NCBI GenBank assembly: GCA_029851415.1
Contig: CM056743.1
Location: forward strand, 89,316,501 to 89,380,500
Direction of reading: 5' to 3'
Length of the DNA stretch: 64,000 nt
Origin: Eretmocerus hayati
Lineage: Eukaryota > Arthropoda > Insecta > Hymenoptera > Aphelinidae
Below are positions 12,118 through 22,765 of this stretch, one piece after another. A program made the translations under genes and the position numbers. Below the pieces are notes generated by a model. The model had not been told where the DNA came from and did no database searches. It saw only the letters and a list, made by a program, of their open reading frames with translations. Numbering within the stretch: the first letter of the stretch is position 1; every line of letters begins with the position of its first letter.

Positions 12118-14786
12118 ATACAACGCGATGAAGGAGTACTCGACCAGCCGGGAAACGCCGAAAGCCTGGCGCGTTGTGAGTTTCGCAAAATTTTCTCGAA
12201 GTTATTCGAGTCGATTTGGAAATTTGCGTGGATGTTGAAAATTATCAGACTGTTGTGATCAGATGGATCAGAAAAGGGATCAGAGGGATCAGTCGCGCAA
12301 GGATCACATGGGATCAGCAGAGGGATCAGTTTGTTTTGCTGCCACACAGGTGGTCCGAGGTTATGTGTCGGTGCGCCAATCTCAGTATTCGCAGCCCAAG
12401 GAGGTGGTTGTCGAATTTAGTGGCGGTGTAGATGGTGAATTATGCGACTGCCGTGCTCTTTGTCGTGTTCCTGGGCCTCGGGGTATCATGGGCCCGTGCT
12501 GTTTGTGTCTGTCGCGTAGCCGCGCGGGTGATTTCCTTAGTGTAAGAGTGCCGAGTGCGTTGGGGTCGATTTTTGATTTCGGCCGCCTCTCTCATTCATC
12601 GTGCACCAAGTCGCCTCGCCCGCTGCGTCAGGAAACATTGCTGTTGCACAGCACTGAGACCAGAAAGCGGGTGATCAGTGCCGACGGCGCAAGCAGCTGG
12701 CAGGTTGTACCGAGCGGGGCTCGGCACCTTTTGCTTCGCTTGCAAGCAAAAATTGCTTGATGCTGGCCAAGTGAGATCTGTCGAGCCGACCCGGACTTTT
12801 GCCTGGCTGGCTAATTCTGGCATTCTCCGTCTGCTGCGCATACTGTGAGACGACGTCCACAGCACAGCCCGCTGTTTTGATTACTCACACAGCTTGTCCT
12901 GTTGTAAGTTGTTGCATGATGGAACCTGACTCGGCGGCATGCAATCAAGAAAGGTTTCAATGAGTGTGATTTGTGAAAATAGTGCGAGCTGAATGATATG
13001 GCCCTTGTATTCTGGTTCTGTACCGGTCCTCGGCGAGTGTCGGTGCGGAATCAGAATCACACCGGTCCGAATACCGGTACAGGACCAGATCGACACTCAT
13101 TGAGTTTCGGTACGGGACTAGATCGACACTCTCGGAGCACCGGCACGGGACCAGATCGACACTCGCCGAGGACCGTTACGGGACCAGATCGACACTCGCG
13201 GAGGACTGGAAGAGAACCACATCGACACCCGCCGAGCATCGTCACGGGACCAGTTCGACACTCGCCGAGGACCGGTAGAGAAGCACATCGACTCTCACCG
13301 AGAATGGGTACGGGATCAGATCGCCGATCACCGGGGACCGATATGGTACTCCAGCGCCACTCGCCGAGAACCGGTAGAGAACCACATGGACGAAATCGAC
13401 ACTCGCCGAGGACCGATACAGGACCAGATCGACTCTTGCCAAGGACTGGTACGGGACTAGATCGACACTCGCCGAGGGCCGGTACGGGACTAGATAGACA
13501 CTCGCCGAGGACTGATAGAAAACCACATCGACACTCGCCGAGGACAGGTACGGCACCAGATCACCATTCGCCGGGGACTGATATGGTACCCCATCGCCAC
13601 TCGCCGAGGACCGGTAAGGGACCAGATCGACACTCGTCGAGGACCAGTAGAGAACCACATCGACACTCGCAGAGGACTAGTACGGGACAAAATTGACACT
13701 CGCTGAGGACCGGTACGGGACCAAAGTAACACTGAGGTGTTTTTCCATTACAGGTTTGAATGCTCAGCTGAATTTTACTCTCCATCACAGAATACTGCCA
13801 GCAGGCAGATAAAGTGATCGAAAATGAACCCCAACCTAACTGCAGCAGATGTATGAAAAAGATTTCTATGACCAAATAATACAAGGGCCACATCATTCAG
13901 CTCGCACTATCTTCACAGATCACACTTATTAAAAACTCCCTGCATCGCATGCCGCCGAGTCAGGTGTCCATCATTCAACAACAAACAACAGGACAAGCTG
14001 CGTGAGTAAACAAAACAGCGGTCTGTGCTGTGGACGTTGTCTCACAGTATGCGCAGCAGGCGGAGAATGCCGGACAGGCAACCAGGCAAAAGTCTGGGTC
14101 GGATCGGCAGATCTGACATGGCCAGCATCAAGCAATGTTCACTTGCTAGTGAGAAAAAAGCTGCCGAGCCCCGCTCGGTATAACCTGCCAGTGAGGGGGG
14201 TTGCTGCTTGCGCGGTCGGCACTGATCACCCGCTTTCTGGTCTCAGTGCTGTGCAACAGCAATGTTTCCTGACGCAGCGGGCGAGGCGACTTGGTGCACG
14301 ATGAATGAGAGAGGCGGCCGAAATCAAAAATCAACCCCAACGCACTCGGCACTCTTACACTAAGGAAATCACCCGCGCGGCTACGCGACAAACACAAACA
14401 GCACGGGCCCATGATACCCCGAGGCCCAGGAACACGACAAAGAGCATGGCAGTCGCACAATTCACCATCTACACCGCCACTAAATTCAATAACCACCTCC
14501 TCGGGCTGCGAATACTGATAAGATTGGCGCACCGACACATAACCTCGGACCACGTGTGTGGCAGCAAAACAAACTGATCCCTCTGCTGATCCCATATGTG
14601 ATTCTTGCGCGACTGATCCCTCTGATCCCTCTTCTGATCCATCTGATCACAACAATCTGAAATTTTCAACATCCACGCAAATTTCCAAATCGACTCGAAT
14701 AACTTCCAGAAAATTTTGCCGAACTCACAGCGCGCCGGGCTTTCGGAATTTCCCGGCTGGTCAAGTATTTTACAATCACGTTGTAT
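12118..14786. mobile_element. foldback element with ~900-bp inverted arms and minisatellite loop
   Basis: Left arm 12118-13011 and right arm 13878-14786 are inverted copies. The ends are ATACAACG/CGTTGTAT. Sub-terminal GATCAG repeats (about 12250-12330 and 14575-14655), a GC-rich block and an inner AT-rich block match in mirror order. The loop 13012-13877 holds a 33-bp minisatellite. The element sits inside a monomer of the 182-bp satellite, whose halves resume on either side. No transposase is present; the long ORFs in the arms (12263-12760 plus, 14146-14595 minus) are mirror images of each other, not genes. The organisation recalls Drosophila FB elements (long inverted repeats with internal tandem repeats). 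A target duplication was not clear. Confidence 0.85.
13012..13735 (+). repeat. 33-bp minisatellite in the foldback loop (about 20 copies)
   Basis: Unit is about CGACACTCGCCGAGGACCGG plus TACGGGACCAGAT, 33 bases, with recurring variants (AGAACCACAT and ATGGTACCCCAT types) suggesting higher-order structure. The first unit at 13030-13050 is inverted relative to the rest. Because 33 is divisible by three, 232 codons stay open on the plus strand (12998-13696) and 138 on the minus (13242-13658). The predicted peptides are simple RTGTGPDRHSP-like repeats and I do not regard them as proteins. Confidence 0.9.
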
Positions 14787-14935
14787 AGTCCACCCTTTTC
14801 GTGACAAAAACACGACTTTCGAGGTCTTCAGTTTGAAATTCTCAAAGAATTTCCACTCCAATCGATTCGCCTGTGGAAATTCATCATCATGGGCACTAGA
14901 ATGAAATCTTCTAATGATCAAGCAATAATAGTACA

Positions 14936-15400
14936 TTTCGATACCAGGGCGTAAAACGTTTTATTCGCGTCCGAGTGATGGGTTCCCGGTCAGAGCCGCA
15001 GGCGAGGGTCGGAATCATCACGAAGATGCGAATGATAGGTTTTACGCCCGTGTATCTAACTATACTTTTCGATAAACTGTGAGTAAAAGTCGACAAACTG
15101 TGCGCAAAGGGCACTTTTACGCACAGTGTATCGAAAAGATATTTCACGCACGAGTTCCCGAAATGAGTGCGTAAAAGTGAACTTTGCGCACAGTTGTAAC
15201 TTTTGCGCTGTGCGCAAAGTTACAACTGTGCATGAAAAGTTTACTTTTACGCACGAAAATTTCAGGAACGAGGGCGTAAAATTGCGCCCGAGTTGCTTAC
15301 GATTCTTTTCGATATATCTGTGCGGAAAGTTGGTGTTCGGTCCATACCACCGAAAATGGCGGAAGGCGCAAAGGGGGGAAGATCCGGGTCCAGGGGCGGA
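14936..15400. mobile_element. palindromic MITE-like insertion in satellite (copy 1)
   Basis: Begins CGATACCAGGGCGTAAAA. It holds ACTTTTACGCACAGTGTATCG ending near 15135, and then a hairpin at 15167-15200 / 15219-15254 with arms GTGCGTAAAAGT.../...ACTTTTACGCAC. An outer imperfect palindrome extends to about 15060-15330. The first ~200 bases are shared with the insertion at 15528-15677. No coding sequence. Confidence 0.65.
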
Positions 15401-15527
15401 ATAATAAATACGAGTTTCGAGGCTAACGTTCTGAAATTCTCAAAAAGTTCTCAATTGAATTGATTTGCCTCCCTGAAATTCCATATCCCATGCATCACAA
15501 TGAGGATTTCCAATGATCAATAGAACA

Positions 15528-15677
15528 TTTCGATACAAGGGCGTAAACGGAATCATCACGAGGATGCGAATAATAGGTTTTACGCCCGTGTATCTAACTA
15601 TACTTTTCGATAAACTGTGAGTAAAAGTCGACAAACTGTGCGCAAAGTGCACTTTTACGCACAGTGTATCGAAAAAG
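15528..15677. mobile_element. palindromic MITE-like insertion in satellite (copy 2, internally shortened)
   Basis: Shares with copy 1 the start CGATACAAGGGCGTAAA, the phrase GGTTTTACGCCCGTGTATC and the end CTTTTACGCACAGTGTATCG. The flanking satellite phase (just after ATGATCA...GAACATTT) is the same as for copy 1, so the two were probably amplified together with the monomer. An internal stretch present in copy 1 is missing. Confidence 0.65.
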
Positions 15678-16410
15678 AATGAAGAAACATGTCTATGGAT
15701 TTCGAGAGCCAAATGATGCGATGGAGTTCATTCTGTTTTGAAGAAGAATACAAATTCCGAGGCCATCGGTTTGGAATTTTCAAAGAATTTCCAATCCAAT
15801 CTATTCGCGTGAAGATTCTGAATACCATATGCATCGGAATGAGGTATTCCGATGATCAGGAAAAAAGAACATTTTCCTTGAATTTTAGAAGCCAAATGAT
15901 GCGGTGGATCTCATTCTTGTACGACAAAGTATGCGAGATCGAGGGTATAGTTTTAGAATTTCCACAGAAATTTTAATCGAATTGATTCGCCCACTCAAGT
16001 TCTCTGTCATGGGCATCGAAATGAGGTATTCCGGTGATCAAACGAATTCGAATGCATTCGCAATAATTTTGAGAGCCAAATAGAGACACCGAGTTCACTT
16101 TTTCTCGAAGAAAAATACGAGTGCCGAGGCCACCTGCTTACAATTTCTAAAAAAAATTCCCAATCCCACCGATCTGACTCTCAAAGTTCAATATCAAGGA
16201 CTTCAAAGTAACGTATTCCAAAAATCAAATAAATAGAAAAAAATGTCTATCAGTTCTGAGAGCCATTTGATGTGATTGAGCTCAGCCCATCCTCAGAAAA
16301 AATATGAGTTTGGAGGCCATCGACTCAGAATTTTTGAGAGAATTGCAGTTCAATCGATTGTCCTCATTGACGTTTGATACCATAGGCATGAAAGAAAGGT
16401 GTTCCAATGA

Positions 16411-17722
16411 TTAATTCAATCATGATCTAGGCCTCAGGCTCCTGTATCTCATTGTGAGGTTAAGGCGCACTCCGCGTGGTTATAGCGACACTCATTCACA
16501 TGATTCGCTCACATCATAGGGGCGTCAGGAAAATTACACTGATTAATCATGAATCCGATTGCTCCCTCTCGTCCATAGTTGCTGAAAAATGAACGCACAT
16601 AGCACGCACCCGGTCTAACTCTCGATTTCCGTGCAGCAGCAGACTGACAGCAGACGTCTGCCGACGCCAAAAAACAAAAAGAGCGTTACAAGCGTTACGA
16701 AAAGCGTTACCTATTTCTTCTAAAATTTTCTAATTGATGAATTTCAATGAAATAACGATCGATATTCGTAGAAATAGAAATTACATGCATGCGGAAATTC
16801 ATTCATTAATCAGAAGCTAAAAGAGATATTGCAATTTTGACTACACCAATTGATTCCTGAGAAATTTCTACATAGGAAATGAGCTGCCCGCGCAGATCTG
16901 AGATAATTTTCAACCATTAGCAGGCGCAAAAAAAATTCGCCAACTTATCTTTGTCCTTTAGTATACGTCCAAGTATTTAAAACATGCACACAGAAAATGT
17001 TAAAGTCTGGACAAGGTAACTGGGACAAGTCATGCATGAGATTCAAGGGAAAGTTTCAATGTGATATGGGAATGATAATGAAGGGACACACGCCTCCTTC
17101 ACTGCACAATCGCTCAATCCATAGCTGCACACCTATGCTGGGGAATCACTCTTCAAACTTATCACGCCTCTTGGATATGAAATCTTGCAAAATTTGCAGG
17201 CTAACTATTCCATTGTCTGTAGGGAGATGTAAAAAGAAGAATGGTGTGCTCAGCAATGATAGGAGAGAATTGATTCCGTTATAAAGTCCAACGTATATGC
17301 TGGTAGAATTTCAAGATTTGCAAATGAATATCCTTGCTTTGAGCAGATCTTGCGAGTTTGGGAATTGATTAACTCAAAATGTTGCTCGCAACAAAAGAAC
17401 ATGCGGATGTGATGATAAGGAATGTGGAGTTGAATGCATGAAAATGAATTGGAACTATTCACCAACTAAAGAAGTATAAAACACTCAAGTTGTTGGACAA
17501 AATCTTGCACAAAGTCGTACGCTCACCCTCTGGCTGCTTTCACCAACGTAGATGCTCGATGCTCATGCGAGGCAGAATACAGGGTATTTTTCCATTTATA
17601 TCATGCGACGTCGACGAGTCTTCAAAAAAACAATCCAAAAAACAAACGTATATTCACCTGACGCATAGAAGCCCGCAAAAGAATCATCCAGCCCTCCGTT
17701 GGGGCTTATATACCATACCAAA
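16411..17722. other. no gene recognised
   Basis: Contains an isolated GC-rich patch near 16440-16510 and AT-rich sequence. ORFs at 16997-17284 (plus) and 17250-17465 (minus) show no domain signature. Confidence 0.45.
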
Positions 17723-17994
17723 AATAATTCCGTGAGACCCCATGGGGCATCGATAGACTTTGCCCTGGGAAAATTTCTGATCTTGATATTCGCAAAATTT
17801 GGCATCGGAGATGTGCAGCATACAAATTTTGACCAAATTCGACACTTTTCGAGGAATAATGGTCGAAATTTGTGTGATGCACGTCTCCGACGCCAAATTT
17901 TGCAAATTTTAACAATTAAAAATTCTCCCAGTGCCAGGTCCCACGGAGCCCCATGGGGACCCCACAAGCCTCTGTGTGCCCTCATGGAATTATT
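17723..17994. repeat. ~272-bp imperfect hairpin (MITE-like)
   Basis: Left arm AATAATTCCGTGAG...CCCCATGGGG... and right arm ...CCCCATGGGG...CTCATGGAATTATT mirror each other around about 17858, including AAAATTTGGCATCGGAGATG against CGTCTCCGACGCCAAATTTT. Several overlapping ORFs on both strands arise from the mirror symmetry. No target duplication noted. Confidence 0.7.
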
Positions 17995-18377
17995 CTCAGC
18001 AGGGTAATGCCATACTCATTATCTTCGCCCTTAGGATATATTCACTAGGCTTAGTGTTCACGTGTACACCCGTGACACAGATAAGGTTAGGAGTGCCACA
18101 TCTCCAAGGCAAGCATTGGAATTTTCGACGATAAGGGAACCCATTCCAGAACTCAGGGAGATCCTTATGTCCGCAAACATCCGGATTCTTAGCCTAAAAA
18201 TTTTTTCATCAGAAAGATTCAATCTGGAAAACAGACTTTTGAATTGCGGTTACTTCCACAGGAAACTAGTTTTATTTGGAAATTCAGCAAAGTTCGTGAT
18301 GTTGTGAATTGTTAATGATTGATGAATCTGATCAAAAGTAATCGAGCCAAGTGATCATCAGGAGAGCTATCAGAACT
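17995..18377. other. no feature recognised
   Basis: Short spacer between the hairpin and the TTAA-flanked MITE. Confidence 0.4.
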
Positions 18378-18381
18378 TTAA

Positions 18382-18815
18382 GGTAGTATTAGCGGTACTC
18401 GAATTGACGCTCAGAAAATCACGAAAGTCGGCACAGTTGTAGATTAGGGTCTCAAAGTGCTTCAGTTGAAATTTCAGAAGCCTTCAGAGTCGGGGAAAAA
18501 AATTATGAGTATTTTCGTAAAAGCCGTTTAACACGGCGTCTTATGGAGAATCACGAGTAGAGTGATACCTGACGCATAGATTTTCATGGCAGTGAATACA
18601 CAGATGTAGGAATGCACAAAAAACACTTAGCAGTGATCAGATTGACGATTCAGAGCCTAAAAAAGAATATCTGATCTCAAGTGTCACTCATTTCTGCGGT
18701 TTCGGGGTTAGGTTGTCGTCTGCTGCGTGCACTCACTATACCTATATCGCGGGCGGAAGGGAGTCAAGCGCGGGTATGTTCGGCACTTGACACATCCAGT
18801 ACCGCTAATACTACC
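18382..18815. mobile_element. TTAA-flanked MITE, copy A
   Basis: 434 bases between TTAA at 18378-18381 and TTAA at 18816-18819. Terminal inverted repeats GGTAGTATTAGCGGTACT match perfectly over 18 bases. Non-coding. The TTAA duplication is typical of piggyBac-type transposases, so a piggyBac-mobilised MITE is likely, though the termini do not start with the common CCC. A second member lies at 43710-44156. Confidence 0.8.
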
Positions 18816-18819
18816 TTAA

Positions 18820-19795
18820 GCTCCCAGAAGCTCGGACCGAGAGTTCTGTTAATAATATCTCGGACCAAAGATTCTGACTGGAATAAAATCAAAACCGAAG
18901 CCAAGGAGGCCCTCCATATTCGCGAAAACTAATACTCTCAACACGTTCACTGCAAAGGCGAAATCGCGATTCCGGTCTGGATAGAGTGTACAAATGTGCG
19001 TTTCAGCACTTCCGGAAGTCAAAATTTTTGTAGAATCATCAGTTTGGCATTTATCTACAGTATTCCTACATATCTCTTTCTTCACAAGAAAATCAAAGGA
19101 CTCACTCGACACAATCATGGGAAGTTTCCCTGGTAATAAGTACAATTCATTCGATGCTTGAAATTTTTTGGCCGTAATGGGCCCCGGGCGGCCTGTGCCC
19201 GGGGCACCAACATAGTTGAAGACGGCCGTGGTAGAACGACTTCACAAGAGTTTGGCTCTGGCAAAATGCACTCAAGAACCAACTCATTCAAACTGTCATA
19301 TAAAATATTGCTATCGCCTTGAAATAGTCAATATGCTTCTCAATACAAACATCCGTAGAATTTTCAGGAGAGGATAGGATGTATGGGGCCAAGCAACTTG
19401 GATAACTGATAAGTGTAAGGGTATTATCTCACACTTATCAATAGGCTGTATTGAAATTCACGGTTTTCGAAAGTTCCACTTCATTTCCATATTCTCAATA
19501 TACTCCAAACTAACGTATTGACTACTAATACATTTTATCACACAATCATTATCCTAATCAGCTTCGAATTCTAGTCATTTGTACTATCATTCATACTCGA
19601 TAACTATCTCACTGGTCTGTCTAAAAGTATCAATTAGTCGCTGTAAATTGCGATCCATTTTCTGACCGAGATATGTAGTTATATAGTTGTCACGAATTAT
19701 GGCAATGGTAGGATTGAATCAACCTCTCACAGCATTCTTTGAGCTGATTGAAATGAGATAGTCATCACCGGTGAATGGATTTTGGTGGTGGTTGA
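18820..19795. other. no gene recognised
   Basis: Contains a GC-rich patch near 19175-19200 (GGGCCCCGGGCGGCCTG followed by a CCCGGGGCACC mirror) and otherwise AT-rich spacer. Confidence 0.4.
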
Positions 19796-20612
19796 AGGTG
19801 ATTAACTAGAAGGTCACTAATGCCTCACAAAGCTAATATCTGTTCACAGACCTGGAGCAGCTTAGTCCATCGATCAGCGGGTGTAGTATTTGCAATCTGA
19901 GTTGTGGATAAGCTTGCCACAGTTAACATGTGACAGAATATTGCATAATGTCACTCCGTAAATCATTACTATGAATCCAATGTACCGATGAATTCCTCAA
20001 AAAAACCTCTGACGTTCTCATTCAACAGTCTCATTCAACTCTCAAAATCTGAATCACATGATTCACTCTTGTAAATTGATGATGCCATGCAGAGTCTAGT
20101 AGAAACTTTTGATAGGAACAATTTTGCGGTTGAGAATCTGCCTGGTAGAACAAGGGTATTTCGGATCAATGTTCCAACTATAAGCTCTTTTTAATCAGCA
20201 CATAATCTCATTACAGAGCCTCTAGTTGGAACATTGATCTGAAATTCTTTAGTTATCATCTGCTAGGCAAGTTCTTAACCGCAAAATTTTTTCCATCAAA
20301 AGTTTCTACTAGACTCTGCATGGTATCATCAATTTACAAGAGTGAATCATATGATTTAGATTCTGAGAATTAAATGGGCCTGTTGAATGAAATCACCAGA
20401 GGTCTCTTTTAGAAATTATGGACGTACATTGGATTCATAGTTAAGATTTACGGAGTACCATTTTGGAATTTTCTGTCACATATCAACTCTGGCAAGCTCA
20501 TCCACAACTGAGATTGGAATACTACACCCGCTGATCGATGGACTGAGCTGCTGCAGGTCTGTGAACAGATATTAGCTTTTAGAGGCATCAGTGACCTTCT
20601 AGTTAATCACCT
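19796..20612. repeat. 817-bp inverted repeat (hairpin) with 26-base loop
   Basis: Left arm 19796-20188 and right arm 20215-20612 are inverted copies over nearly 400 bases, with scattered mismatches and small indels. Ends AGGTGATTAACTAGAAGGTC / GACCTTCTAGTTAATCACCT. Matching internal blocks include ACAGACCTG(G)AGCAG, CGATCAGCGGGTGTAGTAT, ATGCAGAGTCTAGTAGAAAC and CAATGTTCCAACTA. The loop is 20189-20214. No ORF. A transcript would fold into one long hairpin, so it is either a foldback/MITE or a hairpin-RNA (siRNA-producing) locus. Confidence 0.85.
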
Positions 20613-21351
20613 AGAATGCATGAGCCTGCCAATTTACCTAGACGTATAAGTTTGTCAAAGAGAGGGATTTATGGCAAACAGCATCGCTGCACACTCCCAG
20701 GTAATTAAAAATTGACGAGAAATTTATGCACAACGGGATTGTACTGAGCATCACATTCACATGCACCACTCAGCAAAGATATTCGTTGGCTATAATACCT
20801 CGTGAGCATCGAGCATCTTTACGAAAAGGTGAAGGGCTTTAATGATTTGTCCAACAGGTCTGAATAATAACTCTACAACTAACAACAATATCATACAAGG
20901 AACGAGCAAGATCACGAAATGAGACTGATGCCGAACACCGATGAGTATTATGAATTCTTGACAAACCATTGGAAAAGTCGGTTGTATGCAGGTTAAGTTG
21001 CTTGACCGAGTCTCGTTGAATTAATACAGAGCTTTCAATCACTTACTTTTCAAGATAGAATGGGCATCAGTGTGTCATTGTCAGATCCATATGTTACAGA
21101 AAATATTTTCGAAATCTCGAAGTTCCAAGAAGTATAACTACTAAACTTTCGACATAGTTAAACCAAAAATGATCATTTATTGAGGTACCACTCTTGGCAC
21201 GTTTCTTTTTTTAACTAATTCATTATCGCAAAGTCAAATATTACCAAATTAAATTCAAAAAATTTGAGGGAAGATCGCCAGTAGCCCTATGAAACCCTCT
21301 GAAAAATATGATTTATCTAGAACATTCTTGTTTTTCAAACAAAACTGTCTA
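20613..21351. other. no gene recognised
   Basis: AT-rich spacer between the hairpin and the 3' end of the minus-strand gene at 21.5-22.8 kb. ORF 20839-21042 (minus) has no signature. Confidence 0.4.
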
Positions 21352-21357
21352 TTTATT
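21352..21357 (-). promoter_or_regulatory. poly(A) signal AATAAA of the zinc-finger/OB-fold gene
   Basis: AATAAA on the minus strand about 165 bases beyond the TGA at 21522-21524, a plausible 3'-end signal for the six-exon gene. Position and orientation are the only evidence. Confidence 0.4.
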
Positions 21358-21521
21358 CATGGAAGAAATAATGTTATACTATGTACATTTCAATAATACT
21401 CCCCTGGAGATGTCCATGATACAAAAACGTCCATTGCTAATTTTCATTGTAACCCTGTGGAATGTTTGAAAATTTCTCATATTCATTATATATTTCATTA
21501 CATATTTCATAAATATATTCA

Positions 21522-22765
21522 TCAAATCATCACCTCAACTACGAATGTTTCATTTCCTAATATGAGTTCTTCAATATCCATTTTTTCATCGTCCAAAATT
21601 TTGATATCCTCGATTCTATTCACTTTCAGAATGTAAGTTGCTCCTATCAAATGAAACCAAATAAATTCCGAAACTAATCCATTCAAACTCCTCTTATTTT
21701 TAACACTCACCATTTTCGCGTAGATCACCAACAATTTCTACCTTAGTCCCACGGTCAAAATTCAAACTTTCATCATCTTTTTTAGTCAAAAGAATGTCTA
21801 ATTTGTGTATCCCATTCGTCAAGACGCCAATACACTCTCTCATACTCTGTTTAGATTTTTCCACAAACTCTGTCCTAATATTACCTTGAATTTCTGTGGG
21901 GATATTTGAAAACACAAATACATCATTGTTTCACTATCATACCATTTCCTAACTCACTTATTAATCCTTTCTTTTTAGGAATATCTTCAAATTGAATTTC
22001 GACAGGTTTCTTGTTTTTCGAACGTTCAAATTCTCCAAGAAGAGATAGTTTCGAGAAATTCTGTAATTTGAACTCGTAGGGTACATTCCCTTTAGTATAG
22101 CCCTTCCTCCGTTGTATACATACATTTTCCAACATCATTTTCTATGAATTTCAAAATCATCAGATGTAGTTCAAAACGGAATATACAACAAATACGTACC
22201 TGATGCAGTTTCACCAAATTCCGGAATTTCTCTATATCTTCGTCAAAAATGATGAATTGCAAACTCATTCCATCATTATTGTTCACAATGAATTTGAATG
22301 TCTTGAATTCGTTCTTTGTCTCTTTATTGATGAATGACTGGTCTCCAATAATTTCTTCTACGTATCCAAATATAATACTGGTAAATCATCTTAGAGCATT
22401 CCATTGATTTCAAAAATCAATCATCATAATACCACAAATAAAACTTACGCTGTTTTATCTCCAACTTTCAATTTTGATTTCAAAAATTCAGTTGAGGTGA
22501 AGTCTAATTTCTTCGTTTTTTTTGTAAGATTATTTTCATTCCATTCCGTTTTTCTCTTATTCATGATTACTATAAAATAGAGAATGAACAATAACATTTT
22601 TCATCTATGTCACGTATCACTTTTACAAATATGTTTTTTCAAATGATCTAATCTGTAAAATGGTTTTCCACAATTTTCACAAATTTGGCTCGATGATTCA
22701 TCGTGAGACTTGATGTGACGGATCAACTGTCTAGCAGCAGCGAAGGCACTCTCCAGTGGGTCCAT
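21522..22765 (-). CDS. six-exon gene: zinc-finger-like N-terminus plus OB-fold-like (RPA-like) segments
   Basis: Specific function unknown. Exons (all minus): 22621-22765, 22449-22569, 22200-22377, 21958-22141, 21711-21893, 21522-21643. Every intron is GT-AG, 51-72 bases, and phases join without a stop to give 310 codons. The start ATG at 22763-22765 has a good context (CAACCATGG). Residues ~29-47 read CENCGKPFYRLDHLKKHIC, a C2H2-like motif whose last ligand is doubtful. Residues ~85-190 look like an OB fold of the RPA1 kind (GYVEEIIGDQSF, FKFIVNNNDGMSLQFIIFDE, YEFKLQNFSKLSLLGEF). Residues ~215-290 look like a second one (CIGVLTNGIHKLDILL, GTKVEIVGDL, YILKVNRIEDIKIL). RPA-type OB folds bind single-stranded DNA; that role is an inference here. 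It could be a host gene or cargo of a DNA transposon. No decay is visible. Confidence 0.75.

Larger units (their letters stand above)
11830..16410 (+). repeat. 182-bp satellite-like tandem array, interrupted by insertions
   Basis: The anchor GAGAGCCAAATGATGCG (or variants) occurs near 11919, 12101, 15706, 15887, 16070 and 16257. Neighbouring anchors are 181-187 bases apart. Each monomer also carries ATTCCGATGATCA, a TTCCGAGGCCA phrase and TTCCAATCCAATCGATTCGCC. Removing the foldback element (12118-14786) and two small palindromic elements (about 14936-15400 and 15528-15677) leaves roughly nine monomers. Sense is arbitrary. Confidence 0.8.

Noticed and set aside
12998..13696. 232-codon ORF of RTGTGPDRHSP-like repeats
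   Set aside because: The repeat unit is 33 bases, so frames stay open automatically on both strands; product is simple sequence.
12263..14595. Long ORFs in opposite orientation (165 and 149 codons) with similar products
   Set aside because: They are mirror copies in the two arms of a foldback element, with no domain, start context or splice signals.
16997..17465. Possible small gene (95- and 71-codon ORFs on opposite strands)
   Set aside because: No domain, no splice framework, ordinary AT-rich composition.
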